The translations under genes were made by a program, and so were the position numbers. From Chloroflexota bacterium (GTDB lineage: Bacteria > Chloroflexota > UBA11872), in assembly GCA_026707285.1 (NCBI GenBank), contig JAPOXD010000019.1:117786-181785 (forward strand): a DNA stretch of 64,000 bases. The letters are read 5' to 3'. Positions 16,839 through 25,987 of the stretch are shown piece by piece. Within the stretch, counting starts at the first letter, position 1. The number at the start of each line of letters is the position of its first letter. Below the pieces are notes generated by a model. That model was not told the DNA's origin. It worked only from the letters and a program-made list of their open reading frames with translations, and did no database searches.

Positions 16839-17951
16839 TTAGAGCTTTATGTCAACCTGATGGCCGGACTCCGCGGAGCGGTAGAGCGCGTCGATGATGG
16901 TGCTGGTGATGAGGCCCTGGTCGCCGGTCACCAGCGGCTCAGCGCCCTCGATGATCGCGTTGACGAAGTTCTGCATCGAAAGTGTGTGCGGCTTGGGGGG
17001 ATCACCTGACGAGTGGAACTGCACCGCCGAATCCGAGCTCGGGATCAGGTCGAGCAGCATCTCGCCGGTGTCTTTGAACACCCGCACCGGATGCGAACCT
17101 GACGCCGCGTGCTGCGCCTCAGCGAAGCGCACCTCGCCGCCGCCCTTGTCGCCCGCCAGGGTGATGCCGAAGTCAGTCTCCCCGACGTTTATTCCCCAGG
17201 CGCACTCGAGCGTCATGGCCGCGCCGTTGGCGAACTTGATCAGACCCACCGCGCTCTCATCCACGTCGGTCGCGGACCGATCCCAATCTCCCATGGGGTT
17301 GAACAGGTCCTCCTGCGTGATGAGCTTGCGGAAGATCGACCCGGACGCCGACACCGCCACAGGGAACCCCATGAGCCACAGGCCGGTGTCGAGAATGTGC
17401 ACCCCGATGTCCATCAGCGCGCCGCCGCCGCTTTGCGCCCTGGTGTGGAAGGCCTGGCGACCCGGAATCCCGCGTCGCCGCACGTAGCGAGCGCGGGCAA
17501 AGTAGATCTCGCCCAGCTCGCCGGCATCGACGAACCGCTTCATTGTTTGGGCCTGGCGGATGAAGCGCGTCTGGAAGTCCACGGCCAGGATGCGCTTGGC
17601 TCGGTGCGAGGCCTCCACCATGGCGCGCGCGCTGGCCAGGTCCACCGCCATCGGCTTCTCGGTCATGACGTGGCGCCCGGACTCCAGCGCGGCAATGGCC
17701 ACCGGTGCGTGAAAGTCTGAATGGGTGCACACGCTCACGGCGTCGATTTCGTCAACGGCCAACAGTTTTTCGTAGCTGTCGAATACGTGCGGGATGTCGA
17801 ACTCCGCCGCCAATGCTTCGGCCCGTTCGATCTCGATGTCGGCGATGGCCACGATGCGGCAGCGGTCCGGCATGCTCAGGTAGCCGGGAACGTGCGCGCC
17901 CCTGGCGACCCCTCCCGCGCCCACGATGCCGATGCCTATTTCACCCGCCAT
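16839..17951 (-). CDS. Gfo/Idh/MocA family oxidoreductase
   Basis: 370 residues. The N-terminal NAD(P)-binding fold is IGIVGAGGVARGAHVPGY, the EKP loop is VMTEKPMAVDLASA (about residue 95), and the C-terminal domain contains GGGALMDIGVHILDTGLWLM, with the DxGxHxxD/T motif that contributes the active-site His in this family. It is probably a sugar or sugar-acid dehydrogenase. The 197-bp gap upstream holds a hairpin repeat (18081), so it is not obviously part of the isomerase operon at 18149-21128, although it is on the same strand and of the same functional type. Confidence 0.88.
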   Translation of the reverse strand: MAGEIGIGIVGAGGVARGAHVPGYLSMPDRCRIVAIADIEIERAEALAAEFDIPHVFDSYEKLLAVDEIDAVSVCTHSDFHAPVAIAALESGRHVMTEKPMAVDLASARAMVEASHRAKRILAVDFQTRFIRQAQTMKRFVDAGELGEIYFARARYVRRRGIPGRQAFHTRAQSGGGALMDIGVHILDTGLWLMGFPVAVSASGSIFRKLITQEDLFNPMGDWDRSATDVDESAVGLIKFANGAAMTLECAWGINVGETDFGITLAGDKGGGEVRFAEAQHAASGSHPVRVFKDTGEMLLDLIPSSDSAVQFHSSGDPPKPHTLSMQNFVNAIIEGAEPLVTGDQGLITSTIIDALYRSAESGHQVDIKL

Positions 17952-18080
17952 GCCGCATGCTCCTCACGAATGCGAGGGCGGGTTCGGACAGTCGCCGTTC
18001 CCTCGCAATTGAGACAGTCGTAAAGCCCGGTGTGGCAAAGGATGACGGTGCGAATCCCATGCGCACCGAGATTCGCCGAA

Positions 18081-18113
18081 GGGTGGATTCCCGCCTTCGC
18101 GGGAATGACGAAG
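18081..18113. repeat. GGATTCCCGC hairpin repeat, copy 3
   Basis: GGGTGGATTCCCGCCTTCGC followed by GGGAATGACGAAGG: stem TTCCCGC/GCGGGAA, the same element as at 22833. It lies between two convergent-function genes on the minus strand. Confidence 0.65.
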
Positions 18114-18148
18114 GACTATGCACGGGTCTCCGTTGTTCGCACGATGCA

Positions 18149-18952
18149 TCACGCGAGCGACGAGGGGACCCGCGCTTGCAGAAACTCGAAACTGGATCGC
18201 AGGCAGTCGAACGGGTCACGCAAGCACTGGTCTTGCTCGACGATCCACGCCTCGGTCCCGGCGGCATGGCTGGCGGCCAGGATGCGCTCCCAGTCCAGGT
18301 TGCCCTCGCCTACCGGCGCAAAGAAGGGTCGCGCGCCAGCCTCGTCGTCGCGAATCATCTCCAGATCCTTGCAATGCAGCAGCGGCACGCGCCCCGCTAG
18401 TCGCTCGATCAGGCCCGCGGGGTCCACGCCGGCGAACGCCGCCCAATAGACGTCGATCTCGATGGCCAGGCTTGGTTCGTCGATCAGATGGTCGAACATC
18501 GTTCGGCGGTCGGGGCCGAATCGCAGGAACTCGTGCGCGTGATTGTGATAGCCCAGGCGCATGCCGTGCTCGCCGAGAATCTGCGCGACCAGCGCCGCCT
18601 CGCCGGCGAACGCCGCGTAGCCGGCGGGCTCGAACCGGTCGAACTCATCGACGAAGGCGGGAATGCTGATGATGGAGCAGTCGAGCTCATAGAGCCGATC
18701 GACCACCGCCGACGTGTCGTCGCGGATCTCGCGCCATCGCGCGTGGGCGCCGACGCACGCCAACCCCGCGTCGTCCAGCCTGCGCTTGAGCTCGCGCGCC
18801 GAGATCGCGGGATCAGGACCTTCCAACAATGGAACGCCCGCCGCCTCGACGCCGCCATATCCGATATCGCGCAACCGTCCCAGGCCGTCCGCGAACTCCG
18901 CCACCGAAGTCATCTGACTTCTGATCGTGTAGAGCGCAGCCGCAAGCGTCAC
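18149..18952 (-). CDS. Sugar phosphate isomerase/epimerase (xylose isomerase-like TIM barrel)
   Basis: About 267 residues from GTG 18952, giving the family-typical N-terminus TLAAALYTIRSQMTS; the start is two bases after the stop of the upstream gene (TGACCGTG). The barrel has LGYHNHAHEF (metal His and Glu region), LAIEIDVYWAAFAG and PLLHCKDLE, the His/Asp/Glu metal ligands of AP-endonuclease-2 family proteins. It probably acts on a keto-sugar or inosose together with the two upstream genes. Confidence in family is high, in substrate none. Confidence 0.85.
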   Translation of the reverse strand: MTLAAALYTIRSQMTSVAEFADGLGRLRDIGYGGVEAAGVPLLEGPDPAISARELKRRLDDAGLACVGAHARWREIRDDTSAVVDRLYELDCSIISIPAFVDEFDRFEPAGYAAFAGEAALVAQILGEHGMRLGYHNHAHEFLRFGPDRRTMFDHLIDEPSLAIEIDVYWAAFAGVDPAGLIERLAGRVPLLHCKDLEMIRDDEAGARPFFAPVGEGNLDWERILAASHAAGTEAWIVEQDQCLRDPFDCLRSSFEFLQARVPSSLA

Positions 18953-18954
18953 GG

Positions 18955-19926
18955 TCAGGCCCAGTACGCGTCGCTGGTGGGCTGCTCGATGATGATCTCG
19001 CGCAGGAAGCGCACCGCTTTCTCCAGCCCCTCGCGCGGCGACATGAGCGCGTCTTCGTGCTCGATGCTCAGTGGGCCGTCGTAGTTCACCGTGCGCAGCG
19101 CGGTCACGATGTCGCGCCACACGTCGGCGCCGTGGCCGTAGCCGACGGTGCGGAAGATCCAGGCGCGGTCCGCCGTGTCTGCCAGCGACTTCGTGTCGAG
19201 CACGCCGTGCTTGCGGGCGATGGTGGGTTCGATGCGGGTGTCCTTGGCGTGGAAGTGGTGCAGCGCGCCTGCGCGCCCGATATCGAGAATCGCCTCCGGC
19301 ACGTCGATGCCCTGCCAGAACAGGTGGCTCGGGTCCAGGTTGGCGCCGATTTCGGGTCCCACGGCGTCGCGCAGCCGCAGCAGCGTCTCGGTGTTGTAGA
19401 CCACGAAGCCCGGGTGCATTTCCAGCGCGATCTTGTGGATGCCGTGATCGCGGGCGAACGCCGCCGACTCGCGCCAGTAGGGAATCACCCTGGACTCCCA
19501 CTGCCACTCAAGGATCGCCGGATAGTCGGGCGGCCAGGCGTTGGTGACCCAATTCGGGTACTTGGCACCCTCGTGGTCGCCGGGACAGCCGGAGAAGCCG
19601 ACGACGGTCTCGACGCCCAGCTTCTCAGCCAGCCGAATTGCGTCGCGTTCCTCGGCGATGTGCCGTTCGGCAAGCTCCACGTTGGGGTGGATGGGATTTC
19701 CGTGCATGGCCAGCGCGCTCAGGTTGAGCCCGCGCGAGACGATAGCTTCCTGGAATTCCGCGCGCTTTTCTTCGCTGGCCAGCAGCTCCTGCGCGTTGCA
19801 ATGGTCGTTACCGGGGTACCCCCCGCAGCCGATCTCGAGGTCCTTGACGCCGATCGAGGCCAGGTAGTCCAGCGCGGCCGTCAGCGGCAGATCGCGCAGC
19901 AAGACCGTCAATGCGCCGATTCTCAT
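18955..19926 (-). CDS. Sugar phosphate isomerase/epimerase (xylose isomerase-like TIM barrel)
   Basis: 323 residues, from the same superfamily as the next gene downstream but only distantly similar to it. Ligand-bearing segments are KIALEMHPGFVVYN, IGANLDPSHLFWQG, LHHFHAKDTRIE and LSIEHEDALMS, the ordered E-D-H-E set of metal-dependent TIM-barrel isomerases. It is middle gene of an operon: its ATG overlaps the oxidoreductase stop by four bases (ATGA at 19923-19926) and its own stop is two bases before the next start. Confidence 0.88.
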   Translation of the reverse strand: MRIGALTVLLRDLPLTAALDYLASIGVKDLEIGCGGYPGNDHCNAQELLASEEKRAEFQEAIVSRGLNLSALAMHGNPIHPNVELAERHIAEERDAIRLAEKLGVETVVGFSGCPGDHEGAKYPNWVTNAWPPDYPAILEWQWESRVIPYWRESAAFARDHGIHKIALEMHPGFVVYNTETLLRLRDAVGPEIGANLDPSHLFWQGIDVPEAILDIGRAGALHHFHAKDTRIEPTIARKHGVLDTKSLADTADRAWIFRTVGYGHGADVWRDIVTALRTVNYDGPLSIEHEDALMSPREGLEKAVRFLREIIIEQPTSDAYWA

Positions 19927-21128
19927 GGGGCGTACTCGATCTCGATGGGGGATCCGCCGTCGGCGGCGGACCTGGTGATGGCCTCGAGGATCACGTCGCA
20001 GCGCCAGCCGTCCTCGAACGTCGCGCCGTAGGGCGCCACGTCGTAGTCGTTCACGATGGCGTCGAGCAGGTGGTGGATTTCATGCACGAAGGTGTGCTCC
20101 CACCCGATGATATGGCCCACCGGCCACCACCACTCGATGAAGGGGTCCCCGGGCTCGGTGACCAGCTCACTGCGGAATCCCGGCTGGGGGTTGGACGGGT
20201 CGGGACACAGGTGGACCTCGAGCTCATTGAGCCGCTCCAGATTGAACCTGAGCGAGCCCTTGGAGCCGTTGATTTCGAACATATTGGCGTTGCGGTGTCC
20301 CACGGCAAAGCGCGTGGCCTCGAGCGTGCCGATGGCGCCGTTGTCGAACTCGACCAGCGCGACGAAGGCGTCGTCCACGTCCACCGGGCCGCGCTCGGTG
20401 GGATTCTCCGGCAGCGGCCGCTCGGAGACGAACGTCTTGAGCCGCGCGTTCACCACCGTCGGCTCGCCGACGAGGAAACGCGCCAGGTCGACGATGTGCG
20501 AGCCCAGGTCGCCGAGCACGCCGCTGCCCGACAGCGCCTGCTGCAGCCGCCACGCCCGCGGAAACTCCGGGTCGGCCAGCCAGTCCTGGCAGTAGCGCGC
20601 GCGAAAGTGATAGATCTCGCCCAGCGCACCCTGCTCCAGCAGCAACCGCGCCTTGCGCACGGCCGGCACGAAGCGGTAGTTGAAGGCCACCATGTGCTTG
20701 CCGGCGGCGCGTCGGGCCGCGTCCCGCATTTGCCGGGACTCGGCCGCGTTACGGCCCATCGGTTTTTCGCACAGCACGTGCTTGCCCGCCTCGAGGGCGG
20801 CGATGCTGACCTCGGCGTGGATGTTGTTCGGTCCGCAGTTGTCGACCAGTTGGATCGACGGGTCGGCGAGCATCTCTCGCCAGTCGGCGTGGGCGCGCTC
20901 GAAGCCATAGCGGTCGGCGGCCGCCTGCGCGCCCGCAAGCGAACGCGAGGCGACGCCTCTCAACCTGGGCCGCGCCGGCGGCGGATAGGCCATGTAGGGC
21001 AACGTGCGAAAGGCATTGACATGCGCCTGGCACATGAAGCCCGTGCCGACTACGCCAACGCCGATTTCGGGGATGCCGTCATCCCCGCCGCGGCCCGCCT
21101 CGGTCGCCGCGCCCGCTTCACCGCTCAT
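19923..21128 (-). CDS. Gfo/Idh/MocA family oxidoreductase, first gene of a three-gene operon
   Basis: 401 residues. The Rossmann motif VGVVGTGFMCQAHVNAF starts at about residue 23, the EKP motif VLCEKPMGRNAAES is at about 120, and the C-terminal domain has GVLGDLGSHIVDLARFL. The N-terminal 20 residues are low complexity and the true start may be slightly later. With two TIM-barrel isomerases directly downstream, the operon looks like a sugar or cyclitol catabolic module (oxidation followed by isomerisation). Confidence 0.88.
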   Translation of the reverse strand: MSGEAGAATEAGRGGDDGIPEIGVGVVGTGFMCQAHVNAFRTLPYMAYPPPARPRLRGVASRSLAGAQAAADRYGFERAHADWREMLADPSIQLVDNCGPNNIHAEVSIAALEAGKHVLCEKPMGRNAAESRQMRDAARRAAGKHMVAFNYRFVPAVRKARLLLEQGALGEIYHFRARYCQDWLADPEFPRAWRLQQALSGSGVLGDLGSHIVDLARFLVGEPTVVNARLKTFVSERPLPENPTERGPVDVDDAFVALVEFDNGAIGTLEATRFAVGHRNANMFEINGSKGSLRFNLERLNELEVHLCPDPSNPQPGFRSELVTEPGDPFIEWWWPVGHIIGWEHTFVHEIHHLLDAIVNDYDVAPYGATFEDGWRCDVILEAITRSAADGGSPIEIEYAP

Positions 21129-21349
21129 GGATTGAAATCTCGCCCGCCCAACGGCCGCACTCTAGCGGAATGGCGGCGCGTTCGTGTGGCATCAGGCCTC
21201 CGGCACGAATAGCCGGCGGGCGACCGCCGGCTCCATCGGTGATGCGTTCGGTGGCTGGTGACCGATTGACTGGGACTCTTGATACATCGTGCTATAAACC
21301 CACGGCGCTTCGGTCCGGCACGGCAGCCTGGGGTGGTCCCTTGAGGTCC

Positions 21350-22582
21350 ATGTCCTGCAAGACCCTCGCCTTGCTCAGCCTGACCGCGCTGCTGTTGATT
21401 GCGTGCGGGGAAGAGGCGACGCCGGCTTCGGACGCCGATCCTGCCGGGACCGCTGCCGCGGCGAGTGACGAACCGGCGCAGGCGGACACCGGGCAGGAGC
21501 CATTCGTGATCGGCGCGTTGGACTCGCTGACCGGCGTTGGCGAGTCTTACGGCATTCCCTTCTCCCAGTCCAAGCTGATCGCGGTGGAGGAGATCAACGC
21601 CGCGGGCGGCATCAACGGGCGACCGCTCAAGCTCATCGTTGAGGACTCCAAGTGCACCTCCGCGGACGCCATCACGGCGTACAAGCGGCTGACGGACGTG
21701 GAAGGGATCAAGATCATCCTGGGCGCGACGTGCAGCGGGGCCACGCTTGGCGTCGCGCCCTTGGCGGAGCAGGATGGCGTCGTCCTCTTCTCGGCGTCCT
21801 CCACCAGCCCCGACATCAGCGACGCCGGCGACTACATCTTCCGCACCGCCATCAACTCGCTGAAGGTCGGCGCCGACATCGGGAACACGATGTGGGCCGA
21901 CGAGAATCGCACGGTCGGCACGATCACCGAGGCCACCGACTACGCCGAGGGCGCACGCCGATCAGCGGTCACGCAATTCGAAAAGCTGGGCGGCGTGGTG
22001 GTCGCGGCGGAGAGCTACCCGACCGACGCCATCGATTTCCGCACCCAGCTGACGAAGCTGTTGAACGCGGACCCCGACGCCGTCCTGGTCGCCGTGCAAG
22101 GCGAGGTCTCCGGCGGCACCATCATCAAGCAAGTCAGGGAGCTGGGCTACGAGGGGCCGATCTACTCCGAGGTGGTTCCCACCGGGTCCAACGCCCTCGA
22201 CATCGCCGGCGAGGCCGCCACCGGGCTCAAGGCCGTGGTCCCCAATCCCGACCTGGAGACCGACATCGGCCGGGACTTCCTGGCCAGCTTCAACGCCCGC
22301 TACGGCGTCGCCCCCTGGCCCTGGTTCCAGGGCTCGGCCTACGACGGCGTCTACATCGCCGCCGAGTGCCTGCGCCAGACCAATGACGACCAGGACGCCG
22401 CCGGCTTTCGGGACTGTCTCTACAGCCTGACCTGGAGCGGAGCCATCGGCGACGGCTACCGTTTCGACGCCAACGGCGACGTGGTCGGCGTGTCCCACGT
22501 CGTCATCGAGGTGCTGCCGGTGGCCGAGCGCACGGAGGAGAATCTGGGCTACCGCGTGCTGGGGGCGCCTGCCGCTCCCTAG
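21350..22582 (+). CDS. Branched-chain amino acid-type ABC transporter substrate-binding lipoprotein
   Basis: About 410 residues from ATG 21350 (or TTG 21341). The signal peptide TLALLSLTALLLIACG ends in a lipobox Cys, so it is a lipid-anchored protein on the outer face of the cytoplasmic membrane. The mature part is a Peripla_BP_6 / LivJ-type binding protein: PFVIGALDSLTGVGESYG, EEINAAGGINGRPLKLIVED and DAVLVAVQGEVSGGTIIKQ. LivHMGF-type permease and ATPase genes are absent from the flanks, so it is an orphan binding protein here. The ligand may be any amino acid, amide or aromatic acid. Confidence 0.88.
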   Translation: MSCKTLALLSLTALLLIACGEEATPASDADPAGTAAAASDEPAQADTGQEPFVIGALDSLTGVGESYGIPFSQSKLIAVEEINAAGGINGRPLKLIVEDSKCTSADAITAYKRLTDVEGIKIILGATCSGATLGVAPLAEQDGVVLFSASSTSPDISDAGDYIFRTAINSLKVGADIGNTMWADENRTVGTITEATDYAEGARRSAVTQFEKLGGVVVAAESYPTDAIDFRTQLTKLLNADPDAVLVAVQGEVSGGTIIKQVRELGYEGPIYSEVVPTGSNALDIAGEAATGLKAVVPNPDLETDIGRDFLASFNARYGVAPWPWFQGSAYDGVYIAAECLRQTNDDQDAAGFRDCLYSLTWSGAIGDGYRFDANGDVVGVSHVVIEVLPVAERTEENLGYRVLGAPAAP

Positions 22583-22693
22583 TTCTTCCTTGCCCGGTTT
22601 GCGGCGCCCAGCGCAACCGAGGCCGCACGTCGCAGGCTGGTTGGACGGCGCGGCGACTGATTCCCGCGAGGGAGAAACTCGAGCAAATGGACC

Positions 22694-22718
22694 AGGGCGG
22701 TTCGCGAACCGCCCCTAC
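22694..22718. repeat. GGGCGGTTCGCGAACCGCCC palindrome
   Basis: A 20-bp perfect palindrome followed by CTACCC. The same core is at 34612-34643 with GTAGG in front. It lies in the 292-bp repeat-only gap 22583-22874. Confidence 0.65.
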
Positions 22719-22832
22719 CCGTCGGGCAACGGATTTGGCGACCGGTGGATTGCCGCCTTCGGAAACCTTTGCGGAATTCAGCCGGGCTTGGAGGACGACC
22801 GGGCACATCCTGTCCTCTCCCGGGTTCAATGA

Positions 22833-22866
22833 GGGGTGGATTCCCGCCTTCGCGGGAATGACGGAG
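22833..22866. repeat. GGATTCCCGC hairpin repeat, copy 4
   Basis: GGGGTGGATTCCCGCCTTCG followed by CGGGAATGACGGAG, almost identical to copy 3 at 18081. It lies just after the end of the cytochrome c gene that reads toward it. Confidence 0.65.
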
Positions 22867-22874
22867 TGGACTCG

Positions 22875-23447
22875 CTAGGGTCTCTGAGGCGGAAACGGGT
22901 CTCGCTCACTATTCAGCGCCTGCGACTCGCGGATGGAAAAGTCCATCCTTACTTTGTTGCCCCACAGGCTCTTGACATACGTCAGCACCGCGATGATCTC
23001 CTCGTGGCTGAGGCGGTCCTCAAATCCCGGCATGGCGCTCTTGAAGCCGGGGTCGCTGGGGCTCTCAAACTGCGCGCCGCCCTGGCTGACGATGCGGTAG
23101 AGCAGGCCGTCCGGGTGGTGCCAGGTGTGACCGTCGCCATTGAGCGGCGGCGCCGGCAGGGTGCCGTCGTCGTTGGCGATGTGCCAGTTGGGTTGGCCTT
23201 CACCGTCGGCCCCGTGACAGACGGCGCAATGTGCCGCGAAGAGCTCGCGTCCGGTGAGAGGCGCCGGCGCCGTCTCGGACGCGCTCGTTGAACCTGCGAC
23301 ATCATCAGGGCCGCAGGCGGCGAGCAAGGCCGAGACGAGCGCGAATGCGGCAAGAACGCCCACGCGGAGCTTCAGCGGCACGACGAGCGAGCGAATCCGG
23401 CGCGCCACCGCCACCGGCATCCTTCGGGGCAATCTAGGTCGCTGCAT
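22875..23447 (-). CDS. Cytochrome c lipoprotein
   Basis: 190 residues. A long basic N-terminus is followed by VLAAFALVSALLAACG with a lipobox Cys; a later ATG at 23420 would give a more usual signal peptide. There is one heme c site, CAVCHGADGEG, and a likely axial Met in KSAMPGFEDRLSHEE, the class I arrangement. It carries electrons at the outer face of the membrane. A paralogous lipoprotein cytochrome follows upstream (23486), so two single-heme carriers are encoded together; their redox partners are not in the window. Confidence 0.88.
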   Translation of the reverse strand: MQRPRLPRRMPVAVARRIRSLVVPLKLRVGVLAAFALVSALLAACGPDDVAGSTSASETAPAPLTGRELFAAHCAVCHGADGEGQPNWHIANDDGTLPAPPLNGDGHTWHHPDGLLYRIVSQGGAQFESPSDPGFKSAMPGFEDRLSHEEIIAVLTYVKSLWGNKVRMDFSIRESQALNSERDPFPPQRP

Positions 23448-23485
23448 CGAACGTCAAGATCCGGGATTCGGCCGCGTGCGCTGCC

Positions 23486-23992
23486 TCAGCACACGGTCTC
23501 GAAGGCGTCGCCCTCGAATATGCCGGCCTCGCGCTGGAGTTCCCGGACGTAGCAGATGATCTGCTCGACCTCGTCCGCTGTGACCGTCGCGACCGGAAGC
23601 ATGGCGCCGAATGTCCAGTGGTGTTGCCGCACTCCTTGGGACACCGCGCGGCGGAAGCTGAAGTCCGAGTGATGGCCCGGATGGTAGATCCGGTCGATGA
23701 GCGTCGGGCCCTGCGTGGTGCCCGCGGCGTTTTCGCCGTGACAGAGGGCGCAATTCGCGTTGAATAGCTTCTCGCCCGCGAGGGCTGTCTCGGAATAGGC
23801 GGGCTGCGCGGTCGCGACGGCTGCGACTTCAGTGGCTTCGGTGGCTTCGGTGGTCGCGGCCGGCGACTCCCCGGAAACGTACGGCAACTCTTCCGCGTCA
23901 CCACATCCGTTGGCCAAGATCAGCACCACGGCAGCGACGAGCATGGAGATAGCCGCCCGGGCGCCATGCGCTCTGATGGTCGCCATTGCCAT
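23486..23992 (-). CDS. Cytochrome c, probable lipoprotein
   Basis: About 168 residues from ATG 23992 (the frame is open to an ATG at 24061). A hydrophobic segment AAISMLVAAVVLILANGCG could be a lipoprotein signal, though the lipobox is atypical. The linker is Ala/Thr/Glu rich. The heme motif is CALCHGENAAG and a candidate Met ligand is in FGAMLPVATVTADE. It ends with a free Cys. It is in tandem with the cytochrome at 22875, 38 bp downstream, and probably shares a transcript with it. Confidence 0.85.
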   Translation of the reverse strand: MAMATIRAHGARAAISMLVAAVVLILANGCGDAEELPYVSGESPAATTEATEATEVAAVATAQPAYSETALAGEKLFNANCALCHGENAAGTTQGPTLIDRIYHPGHHSDFSFRRAVSQGVRQHHWTFGAMLPVATVTADEVEQIICYVRELQREAGIFEGDAFETVC

Positions 23993-24061
23993 GCTTCGCG
24001 TCGCATGCGCGCCCACAGTCCCGGCAGAGCGGCATATCGCGAAGGACGCATCTCTGGTCAT

Positions 24062-24274
24062 GTAGGTTTTGTGCGAAGCAAAAGCTCACATCTTTCTTGA
24101 GACTACCATCGCCCGTGAAGTCGCCACAATAGCAATGGGATAGCACTTCTTGCATATTGCGCTCAATTGTAAACTTATCTTTATGTTGCTTCGCTTCACC
24201 GGATTGCGCGAATCGGAATTGACCTGTTAGTGTGTGTGCGTGCAACGCGGGCATCGTAGGCACGGGAAAGGGCG
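24062..24274. other. Lower-GC divergent intergenic region
   Basis: A 213-bp gap between the cytochrome gene (minus) and a membrane protein gene (plus), visibly richer in A and T than its surroundings (for example TTGTAAACTTATCTTTATG). It probably holds both promoters, but I could not settle on a -35/-10 pair. No coding potential. Confidence 0.4.
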
Positions 24275-25036
24275 ATGAGGACCGTGAATTCAAGCATGCT
24301 GATCGGAAACAAAGGCACGGGTCTCGCCCTGATGGCGGGCGTCATCCTCACAATCGTGGCGGGCTTGTTCTTTCCCGGCGGTCCATTCGTCAGCCCGGTG
24401 GACCAAACGGATTTCGCCGCGGCGATCGTTCCCCTGGGCGAGCAAGCCGCCTTGGGGCACGTGATGACCATGCTGATAGTCCTGGGCATGCTGTTCTACG
24501 CCTACGGCTTCACCGCCCTCTACCGACTCGGCAACGGTGAGCGATCCTTGGCGAGCACGGCCTTGCGACTTGGGGTCGTCACCAGTCTGTTCGGCTGGGG
24601 CGTGTTCGTTCTTGGCCTGGCCCAGCGGCACATGGTGATTTACCTGATGCAGCGCAGCCTGGATTCGTCGGAGTCCGCCGAAGCGCAAGCGCAACTCGCG
24701 CAATTCGCCTTGGACGTTCAGATCGACATTGCCGGATTGCTCATGGGGTTCTTGTGGCTCTATCCCGTCGCGTCGGCCCTGACCGGGATTGGGCTGGCCG
24801 GACGGTTCAGCGACCTGAATGCCTTCAAGCTCGCGTCCTACGTTCTGGTCATCATCGGAGCGGGCGCCATCATCAACTTCTTGATCGCGCTGCTTGCGCC
24901 CGGCCTCGACACCGTCACGCTGCTGCTGGTGAACAACGTCTTCCAGATGATCGGCGCCCTTGCCCTGTTCGTCATCGGGCTGGGGCTGTATCAGGGTCGG
25001 CGCGAGCTAGTCCCCGCTGAGGAGTCTTCCGGCTAG
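24275..25036 (+). CDS. Hypothetical multi-pass membrane protein
   Basis: 253 residues with about seven hydrophobic segments (around 15-34, 62-82, 97-117, 150-175, 187-208 and 215-240), and no family I can name. The ATG at 24275 has AAAGGG a few bases before it. The short polar loop HMVIYLMQRSLDSSESAEAQ is the only long hydrophilic region. It stands alone, 81 bp before the cyclophilin gene. Confidence 0.65.
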   Translation: MRTVNSSMLIGNKGTGLALMAGVILTIVAGLFFPGGPFVSPVDQTDFAAAIVPLGEQAALGHVMTMLIVLGMLFYAYGFTALYRLGNGERSLASTALRLGVVTSLFGWGVFVLGLAQRHMVIYLMQRSLDSSESAEAQAQLAQFALDVQIDIAGLLMGFLWLYPVASALTGIGLAGRFSDLNAFKLASYVLVIIGAGAIINFLIALLAPGLDTVTLLLVNNVFQMIGALALFVIGLGLYQGRRELVPAEESSG

Positions 25037-25117
25037 GGCCGGCCGGCGGGCCGCTTTCGGTCGGCGCGGCGCTCTGGGACAATGCCCGCCGTGCAGGCAT
25101 GTGGGGGCTGGTGCGTG

Positions 25118-25789
25118 ATGTGGCGGACAGTCTTGATCGCGTTGGTGTTCGTCGGACTGATGGTCTCCTGCGGCGAGGGGTCGACGGGATCGTCGGGGTC
25201 CTCAGACGGAGGGCGCTACGAGGCCTACCCGTCGTCGGACAATATTCCCAGGGGTGATCCCTGGGTGATCATCGCCACCAACCACGGGCGCATGAGCTTC
25301 GCGCTGTTTCCCGAAGAGGCGCCGCTGGCGGTGAATAACTTCCTCTTCCTGGCCAACGAGGGCTACTACGACGGCGTGACCTTCCACCGGCTGATTCCCG
25401 GATTCATGGTGCAGGGGGGCGATCCCAGCGGCACGGGCACGGGCGGGCCGGGGTACAGCTTCGAGATCGAGCCGCCGCAGCGGCCCTACACCCGCGGCGG
25501 GCTGGCCATGGCCAACAAAGGCACGCCCAACTCCAATGGCTCCCAGTTCTTCATCATCCTGGACGACCTCACGGACCAGGATCGGCTGCCCCCGGATTTC
25601 ACGCTCTTTGGTCAGCTGAACTTCGATCACAAGCCATCGGTCGCCACCCTGGAGAAGATCGAAGCAGTGCCGGTTGGCACGGCAAGCGATGGCGAGGGCT
25701 CGGCGCCGCAACAGGAGATCAAGATCTTGTCGATGACCGTCGGGGCCAAGTTCGACGACGGCTGCTCGGCCACCTGGTCCGCCTGCTAG
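25118..25789 (+). CDS. Peptidyl-prolyl cis-trans isomerase, cyclophilin type, lipoprotein
   Basis: About 223 residues from ATG 25118. The signal [16 protein letters not shown] ends in a lipobox Cys, so the enzyme is anchored outside the membrane. The cyclophilin core has [19 protein letters not shown] (catalytic Arg in FHR) and [20 protein letters not shown]. It catalyses proline isomerisation in exported proteins. A Cys pair at the C-terminus ([11 protein letters not shown]) may form a disulfide. The 198 bp after it show nothing recognisable. Confidence 0.92.
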   Translation: MWRTVLIALVFVGLMVSCGEGSTGSSGSSDGGRYEAYPSSDNIPRGDPWVIIATNHGRMSFALFPEEAPLAVNNFLFLANEGYYDGVTFHRLIPGFMVQGGDPSGTGTGGPGYSFEIEPPQRPYTRGGLAMANKGTPNSNGSQFFIILDDLTDQDRLPPDFTLFGQLNFDHKPSVATLEKIEAVPVGTASDGEGSAPQQEIKILSMTVGAKFDDGCSATWSAC

Positions 25790-25987
25790 CGCACGACACT
25801 GGTGACACCGACCGGCTGGGGTGCGTCCGCCGTGAGGACGCGCGACTCCAGCGCGGCGGCGACCCGGCTCAGGTAAGCGCGCAGAGGAGACGATAGCCGC
25901 GGCTGGTCTCTGTCGCGCGCCGTCGGCCATGCGCCGGTGATGCGGTTTCAGCGGACCGGCGAGGGCTGATTCGTCCCTGGAGCCGCC

